Of a stretch of 64,000 nucleotides of DNA, positions 1 to 9,301 are shown piece by piece. The stretch is taken from assembly GCA_047967505.1 (NCBI GenBank), contig CM106540.1. The stretch is one strand, 5' to 3'. The stretch comes from Dipteris shenzhenensis (taxonomy: Eukaryota; Polypodiophyta; Polypodiopsida; Gleicheniales). A program made the translations under genes and the position numbers. The notes under the pieces were generated by a model that worked only from the letters and a program-made list of their open reading frames with translations, was not told where the DNA came from and ran no database searches. Within the stretch, counting starts at the first letter, position 1; each line of letters begins with the position of its first letter.

Positions 1-190
1 GTAGGGAGTTGGACAGAGGGTGGTTAGAGAAGGTTTTTGTAAGAGAGAGGTAGGAGTTGGACATAGGGTGGAAAGAGAAGGTTTTGGTAAGAGAGAGGTA
101 GGAGTTGGACATAGGGTGGAAAGAGAAGGTTTTTGTAAGAGAGAGGTAGAAGTTGGAGAGAAGGTAGAAGGAGAAGGAGTCTGTAAAACA
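1..190. repeat. 48-49 bp degenerate tandem repeat
   Basis: About three and a half copies of a purine-rich unit containing GTAGGAGTTGGACA and GGTGGAAAGAGAAGG. The unit recurs at about 1, 50, 98 and 145. It lies beyond the 3' end of the Gypsy-1 integrase, in its 3' non-coding part. On the element's sense strand the tract is pyrimidine-rich, so it is not a polypurine tract. Confidence 0.8.
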
Positions 191-204
191 GGATGAAAAG
201 GGAA

Positions 205-530
205 GGCCGTAGTTAGAGAGAGAAAGTGACACAGAGTGAAAAGGGGAGGCCGCATTTAAAGGGTGGTCATTTAGAGAGAGAGTGGCACGGGATGAAAAAA
301 GGTGGTCACACTTAGAGAGAGAAAGTGGCTCGGGTGAAAAATGGAGGGCTTACTTAGAGAGAGAAAGTGACACTCGGGTGGAAAGAGAAGGACCCATTTA
401 GAGAGAAAAATTGGCACCAAGGGGAGAGAGGAGGAGCCATGTAGAGAGAGAAAGTGACACGGGGTAGAGAGGAGGACCCTTGTAGAAAGAGAAAGTGGCC
501 CTCACTCAGAGGGAGAAGATGTCACCAGGA
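205..530. repeat. ~42 bp GA-rich degenerate tandem repeat
   Basis: Units carrying TTAGAGAGAGAAAGTG begin at about 213, 271, 312, 354, 398, 442 and 482, a spacing of 40-44 bp except for the first interval (58 bp). It continues directly from the 48-bp array at 1-190 and probably arose from it by divergence. No coding potential is seen. It fills the space between the window start and the end of the Gypsy-1 integrase. Confidence 0.75.
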
Positions 531-556
531 AGGAGAAGGACTAGGAGGGTGTTTTC

Positions 557-1492
557 TCATTGATCATGGTACCTCTTGATGCGTGACCCATTCACCGGTG
601 CAGGTAGGAGTCTGCCTTCCAAAGTGGCCAAGTAGACTCCGCCACTTGGGATAAGCTTGGCAATGAAAAATGGACCTGTCCAACCACTCACAAACTTAGG
701 TTTGTGTTTGAGAAACTTACTGGAATACAAGAGTACTAAATCTCCGACTTTGAAATTCCTTTTTCTGAGGTTCCGGTCATGCCAAGCTTTTTGTCGCTTC
801 TGCCAAACTTCTTGAGCGAAAACTGCTTCACGTCGATGCTCTGCCAGTGCTTCCAAATCCCACAAGCGTTCCATTGTGCAGGCTTCAAGGTTGTCATTTT
901 TGTCTGGAAGAATCCTGTGAGTGTCAAGATGAAATTCATAAGGCATAACGGCCTCCAGTCCATAGACCAGCTCGAAGGGTGAATACCCAGTACTCACCTT
1001 GTAAGTCGTTCGATAGGCGAATAAAGCAGCTGGAAGTACGTCGTCCCAATCGGCTAAAGAATTTAGGCAAAGTCGATGCACGATCCCGCACATTGTGCGA
1101 TTTGAGCTCTCAGCTAGACCATTGGCACGTGGGTAATAGGGAGATGAAAATTTGTGAACTATTTGAAGCAGGTGAACTAGTGCAGCAATGGTGTCATTTA
1201 GGAAGTGAGACCCTCTATCACTTATCAATTCAATACGACAACCAAACCGAGAGATGATCTGGTCATATAGAAATGTGGCTACTACCTAGGCTGTACAGTT
1301 CTTGACTGCCTTGGCTTCGACCCATTTGGTTCCATAGTCGGTGGCAAGCAGAGCATACTTGTTCCCTCGGCGTGTGGCAGGAGAGATGGGTCCAATGAAA
1401 TCCAATCCCCAGCGATAGAAGGGAGGCACCGGAGTGAATGGTTTGAGAGGGAGGTACTCACGCCTTGTAGGCTTGGGGCGCGCTCATTGACA
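557..1492 (-). pseudogene. Gypsy-1 integrase core and C-terminal domain
   Basis: The upstream part (about 1480-1290) reads WGLDFIGPISPATRRGNKY and then KWVEAKAV, which holds the first catalytic Asp of the DDE core. The downstream part (557-1260) starts LISDRGSHF with the second Asp and continues NGLAESSNRT with the catalytic Glu. The C-terminal part has the GDLVLLY box and ends KRYHDQ. The frame is broken by TGA at 1484-1486 and TAG at 1286-1288; both fit C-to-T changes of CGA and CAG. No chromodomain follows. Integrase would insert the cDNA into the host chromosome; this copy is dead. Confidence 0.9.
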
Positions 1493-2184
1493 TGAATCAC
1501 ATCTGGTCACATGAACATGGCAGTCGCGGAAGAGCTTGGGCCACCAGAACCCTGCTCGCATGATCTTCCGAGCAGTAGCATCTGAGGCCATATGCCCTCA
1601 CCTATGCCAGCATGTGCCTCTTTAAGAATGGATTGTGTCTTGTGCGGAAGCACACACCGTCTCAAGATCTGATCCTTCCCGAGCTTGTACAATTGACCTG
1701 CAATCAACTTAAAAGAAGCAGCTTGAAGGATCCGTTTGCGTTTCTCTGTTGGAGTTAATCCTGGAGGAAAGCCACCTGTAGACAAGAGGTGTACTATGTT
1801 GGCATACCATGGTGGGAAGCAGTCCACCGCAAATAGGCATTCATCAGGTAGTGCCGTTATTCCGAACAAGCCCGCATCGGGTAAGTCATCGGTGATACCA
1901 CTGGCTCGTTCCCCGGAATGTAACCTGGACAAGTGGTCTGCAGGTTGATGCAGTCTCCCAGCCCTCACCACAATGTCGAATTCAAATTCTTGAAAAAGAA
2001 GAATCCATCTGCTTATCCGGCCACCATGAGTAGACTTATTCAATAAATACTTAAGAGCTTGATGATTAGTGATGATCACAAACTTGTTGCCCAAGAGGTA
2101 GTGACGATACTTGGTCATGGCATAAACCATGCCGAGACCCTCCCTTTCTGTGGTACTGTAATTGCGTTCTGCTCCATTGAGTTG
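1493..2184 (-). pseudogene. Gypsy-1 RNase H C-terminal part and integrase zinc (HHCC) region
   Basis: The frame begins QLNGAERNYSTTEREGL, then HYLLGNKFVIITNHQALKYL and RISRW, the classic RT-RNase H ending of Ty3/gypsy. The tether PPWYANIVHLL and LYKLGKDQILRRCV leads into the integrase HHCC region. A single TGA at 2185-2187 separates it from the RT frame. Near 1560-1600 the frame shifts: the HHCC continuation (VTRCDSCQ) lies in another frame. RNase H would degrade the RNA of the RNA:DNA hybrid. No archaeal-type second RNase H lies between RNase H and integrase. Confidence 0.88.
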
Positions 2185-2818
2185 TCAACTCGCGAAGTAG
2201 ATCGGCAAATCAATCTTGGTATCCTGGTTAGGTTGAGCCAGTATAGCACCTACTGCCCACCCACTAGCATCCACATGGACATGAAAAATTACATCCCAAT
2301 CGGGCTGCCTAAGGATGGGGGCCTTCACGAGGCGATGCTTCAGATCATCAAAGGCTAGTTGTTGTGGGGTGGCCCAAACAAACGATCGGTCTTGATGTAG
2401 GAGTTCTGTCAAGGCAATAGCAATGTCGGCATAGAAACGTATGAACCTTCGGTAATATCCTACATGCCCTAAGAAGGACTTCACCTCTTTGGGTGTACGA
2501 GGGATGGGCAATGAGATGATCACCTCTACCTTTGCGGGATCCGTGGTCATGCCCTCAGCAGAAACAATATGACCAAGGAGAACACCTCGGAGTGCGAGAA
2601 AGAAACATTTGTCAGGGTTCAAACACAAGTGCACTTCTCTGCACTTATCAAAGACCCATCTCAACTTATGTAGATGATCATTTTGTATGGCCGGATCAAG
2701 ATGGGAGGCTGATTTACCATTAAAAACAGAGAAGTCATCTAGAAATACCTCAAGAAACTTGCCGATATTCTCTTGAAAGAGTTTGGTTACGAGTCGTTGA
2801 AAGGTTGCCGGGGCATTA
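2185..2818 (-). pseudogene. Gypsy-1 reverse transcriptase, C-terminal half only
   Basis: The open frame starts within the RT palm at NAPATFQRLVT, followed by FLDDFSVF (the catalytic D-D pair), GHIVSAEG, SFLGHVGYYRRF and VHVDASGWAVGAIL (the RNase H start). It ends at TGA 2185-2187 after YFAS. The fingers and first palm block, including the first catalytic Asp and the FGL part of FGLCNAP, are missing: the sequence jumps from the RT entry segment directly to this point at about 2818, with a frame change. About 170 residues are lost compared with a complete Ty3/gypsy RT (family knowledge). The copy cannot make active RT. Confidence 0.9.
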
Positions 2819-3682
2819 GCTATGCTCCATGAAATCAGCAGGCACCCCCTTCAAATCCTTGTAGGACCAAGCAAAGACATCCACAAATTCTTTAAAAAGG
2901 TCGGTGATTGCAGCTAGAAGATAGTCATGTTCCCAGACCCAAGTGGCTAACTTCAAATGCCTGGGTTGGTCCTCACTTCCAATGTTGAGATACCGCCAGT
3001 TCCGTGCCTCATCAACAAGGGCAATGCATTGGGATGTTGAGGTACTTGGTTCACCCATTCTCAATCCTGTATGTGCTGGAGTATCTTCAAGGGGAAAGTC
3101 CCCCTCCACTTCTCTCAACCAAGATGAGGGGTAAGTAACTGGGGGGTTCTCAGGCATTGACTGAGATGTAGAATCAGTAGATGTTGCAGATGTTGTGTGC
3201 CTTCGATGCCTCGGTGACTGTTTCAGCATGCCCCGGTAAGGTAAGCCTTCCACCTCATAAGTGGTTTCCCGAAGGTCTTGAATTGAGGGGTGGTCAGCTT
3301 CTGATAAGAAAAGGTCAAGCAAAGTGAGATCGGCCATGTCCTCATCTCTGTATCCTGTATGCACCCTGGGTCCGCCCAAGACCTCAAGCTGTTGGTGGTG
3401 ATTCTCCTCAAGTTCAGCAATGTCTATGTCACTTTCTTCTAAATCACTATCATCATTAGTCTCGTCTTCATTAGTGTTCCTGTCTTCTCTATGACCATCA
3501 TTGCACTCAGCAGTACCATGGTTGTACACCGTAGTACCATGGTTGTGCACCGTAATACCATGATTGTACTCTGGAGTACCATTGGTGGGTTGTGCACTAC
3601 TAGCCTCGTCCCTAGTAGATCCTTCATTGTATCCTATAGTATTGTCAGCATCATTTTGACCAATGTCCTCCATGTCGGCCAC
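2819..3682 (-). pseudogene. Gypsy-1 protease-RT linker and RT entry segment
   Basis: An acidic, low-complexity linker (MADMEDIGQND, DESDIDIAELEE) is followed by EFVDVFAWSYKDLKGVP, the segment that immediately precedes RT in plant Ty3/gypsy polyproteins. The frame stops two residues after MEH because of the RT deletion junction at about 2818. The frame overlaps the end of the gag-protease frame (3634-3682) in another register. The linker contains a seven-residue repeat of the NHGTTV type. Its function is unknown; such linkers are usually cleaved out of the polyprotein. Confidence 0.75.
3505..3600. repeat. 21-bp in-frame tandem repeat
   Basis: AGTACCATGGTTGTACACCG and variants recur every 21 bp from about 3512, giving three to four copies of a seven-residue NHG-T-V-Y unit in the Gypsy-1 linker on the minus strand. 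Array length being a multiple of three keeps the frame open. Confidence 0.8.
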
Positions 3683-6600
3683 TGGACGAGATCCTCAATG
3701 TTTATTGCAATACCATCATTGTCCTCAGTACGATCTGTGGTGTCCACTGTAATACCCCTAGTGACCATTCTCTTATACATGTGTGGACTATTGCAAAGTC
3801 CAAAGGGCATCCTTTCGTAAACTAGTTCAGCTAGACCCTGTCGTTGTTCTGGGTGGATTTCTGATACTGTAAGTAGGTGTTCTTCTTTATCTTCTTGTTG
3901 GCATAGTTCCACCATGTGGACCGCTAAGGAGCCCAGGGCTCCCATCCAATCCAAAATGACAGCCTCCTCGTCTTCTTGATCAGCCCGATCCAACAAGTAG
4001 GTCAAACTTTCAAATCCTTCTAGGGTTGTCTCCTCATCGATATCTTGGTCACCACCCCTAGGCCAGTCCCCACAAGCCCAATGCTCCTCTTCGACTCCGG
4101 CTTGTTCTTCAAAATCCTCCTCTCCTAGTTCTATTGGTATGTGCCTTGCCTGCCCTGTGACCATATCTATTTCGAGGGATGTCGATCCCAGGGGCAATCG
4201 AATTTCATCAGTTGACCAATCCTGAATGGCTTTTGAAGACCGCAACCATGGCCTACCAAGAAGTAGAGGGTAAGTTTGTTCATTTTCGGTCATATCAAGG
4301 ACAACAAAATTAGAGAGAAAAGTTACTCCGCCAATCTTCATGTGAACACCTTTGACTGCACCCATTGGTTTTACTCTGCGTTGATCAGCCATGCGTACCT
4401 GAAAGTGAACATCACTTGTCAACTTCAATCCTAGTTTTTGGAGTGTACCTTTCGGCATAATGTTCACAGCCGCCCCACCATCGAGGAAGACGTCCTTCAG
4501 CTCCACTCCATGGATCTCCACGGTGAGCTTGGGACTTTGTTCACAAGTGAGGGCAGCGTAGGCAGAGAAGTGGTCCGGTGTAGACCCATGCTGAGCCGGT
4601 AATGTCTCTGGTGTTGGCCCACTCGGAGTAGATCCCTTGTGTCGACCTCCTGGGAGGCGATTCAGAAATGTAATAGTCTGATGCTTGATTTGGAGGGACA
4701 ATAGACAGAGTTGTCGTAGAGTGAGGTTGGGTTTGAAACTCATAAGATCTTCAAACAAGGAGTAGTGGTGGACACTAGCATTAGCCTTCTGCAACTTCAT
4801 CCTCCTAGCCTCTGGCCGAGGGTCGAAGCTTACACGAGGATGTGGATGTAGGTCTGAACTGTGAGTCATTGTCTCCAGTGGTTTCTCTTCCATTACTCCT
4901 TTCCCTTTTTCCTGGGCAGGACTAGGTCTTGTCCCCATAGCCTCTTCTCTGTTGAGTGCTGTTGGGGACAAAGTGGGAGGACCTACTCGTGCCTCCTTAT
5001 CCCGATACTGTCCGAGGGTTGTCACTTCTATTGCAAACCTCACAGTTTTGGACTTGCGGGACGGAAGCTGAGGTGTGCTACCTTCATCTTCAGAACTTGT
5101 TTGAAGATCTCTCGTGACACCCTTTACTACCTCCTGATACCTCAAAGGCATAGATTGATCACCCGAGGATGAGGCACTCCCAGAGTTAGTGGTTGACCTT
5201 AATGGCTGTGGGCCCTTCGAGTTTGTTTCTGAATCACTATCAGAAGCCATCATGGGTGGTCTATTCCTGGGCGTACTGTGTACCTTGGAGGAGGAGAATG
5301 ACCTCGGTGGGGGAACACTTGTCGAACTCATTGGTGCTGAGGTCTCTGGTGCTGACTCTGAGTCACCCTTACATTTGTCACCTTTTGTATGTGACCGTGT
5401 CACAGCGCCCAACACTGCGCCAATCAAATGGGGATTGTTGCCCTCCCCCGCCACTACTACATCAACCATATTCACTTGGGATGCGGGTTCCACTCTTCTA
5501 TTGGGACAATCTCTGGTGTAGTGGTCATTTGTGTTGCACTGTGTACAAGAGGGTCCCCCGAACGGCTGTGTACAATCATCTTGGTAGTGGCTGTACTCGC
5601 CACATCTGTAACACATGATGGGTCTTCTAAAGTTTGTACCTCTGCCTGCACCTCCGCATCCACCTCTGAAACCACCCCGTCGACCGCGTTGATAAGAGGG
5701 TCCATAGCCACCTCCTGACATAGGTGGTTGGTACGGGGCATAGTATGGCTGAGGATAGAAATAAGGGGAACCAATTGAATTGGGGGCAGGAGCTTGGAGC
5801 AAAGGGGGAGTCGGAAGCAATGGAGGTGGCATGACAGGAGGAGGAGGTGGCTCAGATGCTCGTGCAAGAGGGGGAGCAGGAGATACTTCTGTTGGACCAG
5901 AAGTTATGGGTACCGTTCTGTTGACTGCAGCAACCAGAGGTTCCCCCGAGGTATACTCTGGAAGAAGCTTCCTTAATCCTTTGAGGTACCTACACTCAGA
6001 GGCATCATGTCCATGGATCTCACAAAATGTACAAAATGAGGTAGAAGTAGGTACCTTTCGCTTGGAGGGGCACTCCCAGTAACCATGGTTAGAACCCTTG
6101 CATTCGGTGCACCAAAGGCCACTTCGAATTTGGGCCTCAAAGGACGATTGGCCATCCACCTTTATTCTATCTTTTAGGCCTTCTTTGATTTCTTCTAACT
6201 CCTTCTTGAGTTGCTGCCATGCGGATGATCCCTCCTCTCTTGGGAGTTGGGTGGTCGTATTCGTTGATGAGGCAAAGCTTAGCTGTGACCGTTCCATCTT
6301 GACAGCTTCTTTTAGGAAGTCTTGAAGTGAGGCATGTTCAGGGAGTTTATCCACCAACCTTATAGCAATGGAAGGAGGTAATGCTTTTAAAAACCATCCC
6401 TTCATGATAGCATCATTAGGTGGCACAGACATCTTTGCCGCCAAGACCCTCATCCTTGTGTACATCTCAGAGATGCTTTCTCCAGGCTTCATGGTGTCAG
6501 TGGATAACTCTTGGACAATCATGTGTTCGAATTTTTCCAACTTGAAAGTACGTAAGAATTCCTCCCTTAGGTCTGTCCACGTCTGGAAGTGGTCCGGAGG

Positions 6601-7722
6601 AAATTGGCTGTACCATACATCCGCGGCATCCTCCAATGATGAAGGAAAGATGTGAAGGAACGCATGCTCATTCTCCACACCTTTAGCTTTACATGCTGTG
6701 AGGAACTTCCTCACATGAGCTTCCGCATCCTCATGGAGGTGGCCTTTGAACTTTTGAGTCTTCACGTGGACCTTGTTGAGTAGCTCAAGAAGTCTAGCTC
6801 TGTCTGGGGGACTGAGAACGGCCATCCCCACCCAAGAGGTTGGAGAAGATGCAAGAGTTGGAGGGAGTCCCGATGGGGCTGTAATGAGTGTTGGTGTTCC
6901 CAAGGAGGAGACCACCCCGACAACTCCTCCTGTGGAGGACCACAATGGGGAAGTCACTACTGATGTAGTCATAGAGGGAGTGTACCCAGATGGTAGCGCG
7001 TAAGTGGGGGGTCTCGGTGTTGCAGAGGGAAAGGGTGAGAACATGGAAGATGTGGGGGTGAAAGAGGATGGGAGAGCATTTGGGAAAGAGAGGGACGGAG
7101 CTGAAGTCATGGATGAGTAGGCAGAAGGGAAGGAAGGAGGTGGTGGAAAAGGCAACACCGGTGTGGATGGAAAGGGAGATGAAACCATCGTGGCAGGTGA
7201 AGGCATGGCCGGAGCAAAAGTACCCCCCAATGGAATAGATGTAGAAGAAGGATTAGCTAGGAGCCCGGAGCTATGCATAACAGATGAGGTAGCAGCTTGT
7301 CCACAAGAGGTTGAGGCGGGAGCAGATGGAGTCACCACTCCAGTAGAAGAGGTGGTTGATGAAGACATCGTTGCAGGAAGAGGAGAGGGGCTTCCTTGAC
7401 CTTGATGAGTCCCTGAGGAGCCCTCGTCCTTAGTACCCTCTTCTTTCACCTGTTCTCCGCTTTGCACTTCTTCTCCGGAGTCCGGATCTGACCACCAGGG
7501 TTCCTGTTGATCCAAGTCAATGAGAGTGTCGATGAAGTTACTTGCTCTGGCTACTGCTCCAGTGGGCTCACTTTGTGCTCGAGTTGAGGGCTTCGCAAAC
7601 TTACGTCGCACGTAATGCTGCTTGTACCTAGTTTGGTCTGCCGAAAGTCTTTTCTCCACTCTCCTCAAGTACCTCCTAGTTCTCTCACTAGCTCCTTCAA
7701 AGGTTTCAGAACTACTCGGCAT
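3634..7722 (-). CDS. Gypsy-1 gag-protease polyprotein (1362 aa)
   Basis: It starts with ATG at 7722, 20 bases downstream of the first base of the candidate primer-binding site. Residues 1-90 are basic and polar; 95-310 are a Ser/Pro/Thr-rich low-complexity region. The retrotransposon gag core lies at about 317-480 (KFKGHLHEDAEAHVRKF, WYSQFPPDHFQTW). Four CCHC knuckles follow: CTECKGSNHGYWEC near 540, CTFCEIHGHDASEC near 565, CYRCGEYSHYQDDC near 705 and CTQCNTNDHYTRDC near 727. The protease active site FLDGGAAVNIM is near 1078 and LLLGRPWL follows. Four knuckles is more than the one or two usual in plant gypsy gag. The last ~55 residues carry a second, misplaced RT-like box (MPFGLCNSP). The frame is open throughout, so particle proteins could be made even though pol is dead. 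Confidence 0.9.
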   Translation of the reverse strand: MPSSSETFEGASERTRRYLRRVEKRLSADQTRYKQHYVRRKFAKPSTRAQSEPTGAVARASNFIDTLIDLDQQEPWWSDPDSGEEVQSGEQVKEEGTKDEGSSGTHQGQGSPSPLPATMSSSTTSSTGVVTPSAPASTSCGQAATSSVMHSSGLLANPSSTSIPLGGTFAPAMPSPATMVSSPFPSTPVLPFPPPPSFPSAYSSMTSAPSLSFPNALPSSFTPTSSMFSPFPSATPRPPTYALPSGYTPSMTTSVVTSPLWSSTGGVVGVVSSLGTPTLITAPSGLPPTLASSPTSWVGMAVLSPPDRARLLELLNKVHVKTQKFKGHLHEDAEAHVRKFLTACKAKGVENEHAFLHIFPSSLEDAADVWYSQFPPDHFQTWTDLREEFLRTFKLEKFEHMIVQELSTDTMKPGESISEMYTRMRVLAAKMSVPPNDAIMKGWFLKALPPSIAIRLVDKLPEHASLQDFLKEAVKMERSQLSFASSTNTTTQLPREEGSSAWQQLKKELEEIKEGLKDRIKVDGQSSFEAQIRSGLWCTECKGSNHGYWECPSKRKVPTSTSFCTFCEIHGHDASECRYLKGLRKLLPEYTSGEPLVAAVNRTVPITSGPTEVSPAPPLARASEPPPPPVMPPPLLPTPPLLQAPAPNSIGSPYFYPQPYYAPYQPPMSGGGYGPSYQRGRRGGFRGGCGGAGRGTNFRRPIMCYRCGEYSHYQDDCTQPFGGPSCTQCNTNDHYTRDCPNRRVEPASQVNMVDVVVAGEGNNPHLIGAVLGAVTRSHTKGDKCKGDSESAPETSAPMSSTSVPPPRSFSSSKVHSTPRNRPPMMASDSDSETNSKGPQPLRSTTNSGSASSSGDQSMPLRYQEVVKGVTRDLQTSSEDEGSTPQLPSRKSKTVRFAIEVTTLGQYRDKEARVGPPTLSPTALNREEAMGTRPSPAQEKGKGVMEEKPLETMTHSSDLHPHPRVSFDPRPEARRMKLQKANASVHHYSLFEDLMSFKPNLTLRQLCLLSLQIKHQTITFLNRLPGGRHKGSTPSGPTPETLPAQHGSTPDHFSAYAALTCEQSPKLTVEIHGVELKDVFLDGGAAVNIMPKGTLQKLGLKLTSDVHFQVRMADQRRVKPMGAVKGVHMKIGGVTFLSNFVVLDMTENEQTYPLLLGRPWLRSSKAIQDWSTDEIRLPLGSTSLEIDMVTGQARHIPIELGEEDFEEQAGVEEEHWACGDWPRGGDQDIDEETTLEGFESLTYLLDRADQEDEEAVILDWMGALGSLAVHMVELCQQEDKEEHLLTVSEIHPEQRQGLAELVYERMPFGLCNSPHMYKRMVTRGITVDTTDRTEDNDGIAINIEDLVQWPTWRTLVKMMLTIL

Positions 7723-7740
7723 AAGACCTCTCTCTAGGAC

Positions 7741-7752
7741 CCTAGATCACCA
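7741..7752 (-). promoter_or_regulatory. Candidate Gypsy-1 primer-binding site
   Basis: On the minus strand the sequence is TGGTGATCTAGG, starting with TGG (the complement of the tRNA CCA end). The first eight bases are identical to the candidate PBS of Gypsy-2 at 13242-13249. It sits just upstream of the gag ATG (7722). The priming tRNA could not be named. An alternative TGGTATTG at about 7771-7778 was also seen. Confidence 0.35.
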
Positions 7753-7781
7753 CTTCACTCGTGCTACTCAATACCAGCAGA

Positions 7782-8471
7782 GTCCCACCGTGATCGCCAT
7801 AAACTGTTTGAGGGGAGGGGTTCCTATCCTTCCGGAGGTGTTACCGGAGGCCAAAGGCCACTGGCGTGAGAAGCATGAGTTTTGCAATGCTCTAATGCAA
7901 TGGATCGTGCAGAGCGCACCGTGTAGTAGTGTGCGAGTGTCGTATGCTATACTGCAGTGAATGACGACGTACGAGTGCGTACGAGTGCACTATGCTAAAT
8001 GACAATCACCGGTGAACTCCACAACATAAGCAAAAATAAGAAAATCCTACACTGGTGAACAATCCCCATATCGGGAAGAGACAAGAGATGAGAAAGTGAC
8101 CGAGTTGGCCAAAGTACATATCACTGGACGTGTCCCACCGTGATCGCCATAAACTGTTTGAGGGGAGGGGTTCCTATCCTTCCGGAGGTGTTACCGGAGG
8201 CCAAAGGCCACTGGCGTGAGAAGCATGAGTTTTGCAATGCTCTAATGCAATGGATCGTGCAGAGCGCACCGTGCAGTAGTGTGCGAGTGTCGTATGCTAT
8301 ACTGCAGTGAACGACGACGTACGAGTGCACTATGCTAAATGACAATCACCGATGAACTCCACAACATAAGCAAAAATAAGAAAATCCTACACTTGTGAAC
8401 AATCCCCATATCGGGAAGAGACAAGAGATGAGAAAGTGACCGAGTTGGCCAAAGTACATATCACTGGACGT
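7782..8471. repeat. 350/340-bp tandem duplication
   Basis: Two nearly identical copies: 7782-8131 and 8132-8471, both starting GTCCCACCGTGATCGCC. The second lacks a 10-bp GTACGAGTGC duplication present in the first, and few other differences are seen. It lies within the probable U5/leader side of the Gypsy-1 LTR. Confidence 0.95.
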
Positions 8472-8794
8472 GTCCCCAGGTCACAAGTCGCAAGTCACAA
8501 GAATACACAAGTCGCAAATCACAAGAATACACAGGTCTATCCCCATAGTAGACAAAGGGTACACACAAGTCTCTCCACATTCTCTCCTTGGCGAGCTCGT
8601 AGCTCTAGCCTCTATCTCTCCTCACTCTCCTCTCTTTCACTGCCTTGCCGAATGCCCCCTTTTCTCTCTCCCTTCTCCTTCATCCTCATCCCCCGCCTTG
8701 GAGGGTCCCTTCTTCGCTGAGAATCCCCCCCTTTCTTCCCATTGGTCATCCTCTTATCGCCTTAGCTGTTGAGGATAGCCATTGCGCCGCTGGC

Positions 8795-8974
8795 TCTCTT
8801 GATGGCTTCGGCGACTTCCTGACTCCCTGACTCGCGAGCCTGATGGTATAAATTCTCCATGTGCAGGTGAGCTGGTTCACCGCATCTCTTGATGGCTTCG
8901 GCGACTTCCTGACTCCCTGACTCGCCAGCCTGATGGTGTAAATTCTCCATGTGCAGGTGAGCTGGTTCACTGCA
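8795..8974. repeat. 90-bp tandem duplication
   Basis: Copies at 8795-8884 and 8885-8974 begin TCTCTTGATGGCTTCGGCG and end at GAGCTGGTTCACC/T. Only a few base differences are seen. A short CACTGCACCACTG run follows. It lies inside the candidate LTR. Confidence 0.95.
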
Positions 8975-9089
8975 CCACTGCACCACTGTATCACTGAACC
9001 ACTGTGTAAATATAAATACTCCTGACTGCTCCATGTGCTAAGCTCACTCTCCAGGTGTGCAGCTCTTGGTGAGATCACTTTGGACACGG

Positions 9090-9290
9090 TACTCCTGGTT
9101 GACCTGTGTCGACCTGTGGTTGACATGTGTCGACCTGTGGTTGACATGTGTCGACCTGTGGTTGACAGCCTCGGACAGTACTCCTGGATGAACCCGTGTG
9201 ATCGCGTGGCTAACTTGTGTTGACACATGGTCAACATGTAGTCAACAGATGTCGTCATGTGGTCAACACCTGTCGACAGGTGGTCGTGTG
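9090..9290. repeat. GTTGAC/GTCAAC array: 21-bp direct repeats followed by inverted copies
   Basis: GTCGACCTGTGGTTGACATG recurs exactly every 21 bp at 9108, 9129 and 9150. Further right (9217-9285) the same motif appears in the opposite orientation (GGTCAACA, GTCAACAG). The two halves could pair. It is at the very start of the candidate Gypsy-1 LTR (U3 side). Confidence 0.9.
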
Positions 9291-9301
9291 ATAAGGTAAC
9301 A

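Larger units (their letters stand above)
1..9301 (-). mobile_element. Gypsy-1: Ty3/gypsy LTR retrotransposon, incomplete, minus strand
   Basis: Reading the minus strand from 9301 downward gives a probable 5' LTR, a short leader, gag, protease, a linker, a damaged RT, RNase H and integrase, in Ty3/gypsy order. The integrase has no chromodomain, and the protease has D-G-G, so this belongs to the non-chromoviral plant branch. No second RNase H is present before the integrase, unlike Gypsy-2. The 3' LTR is not seen and must lie left of the window if it exists. The right end coincides with the abrupt end of Gypsy-2, which suggests Gypsy-1 inserted into Gypsy-2. A second copy of the same family lies at 62402-64000 on the opposite strand. 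Confidence 0.85.
7762..9301 (-). repeat. Candidate 5' LTR of Gypsy-1
   Basis: The left limit gives a sense-strand CA near the PBS, and the right limit gives a sense-strand TG (TGTTACC) exactly where the Gypsy-2 coding sequence stops. The partner LTR is outside the window, so the ends are inferred from TG/CA and context only. The interval has no open coding frame of its own but contains three separate tandem duplications (7782-8471, 8795-8974, 9090-9290). Confidence 0.45.

Noticed and set aside
1-530. GA-rich array as the polypurine tract of Gypsy-1
   Set aside because: The purines are on the plus strand, whereas Gypsy-1 is on minus, so the sense strand is pyrimidine-rich there.
4861-7399. 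Several plus-strand frames of 75-141 aa
   Set aside because: They are antisense shadows of the Gypsy-1 gag-protease frame.
557-7722. An envelope-like gene in Gypsy-1
   Set aside because: No additional frame with signal peptide or membrane segment lies after the integrase within the window.
9108-9170. CRISPR-like regular repeats
   Set aside because: 21-bp units are directly adjacent without spacers, in a plant LTR.
8746-9258. A 170-aa minus-strand open frame rich in STTGRHM repeats
   Set aside because: It is produced by the 21-bp and 90-bp tandem repeats of the candidate LTR and has no family or gene context.
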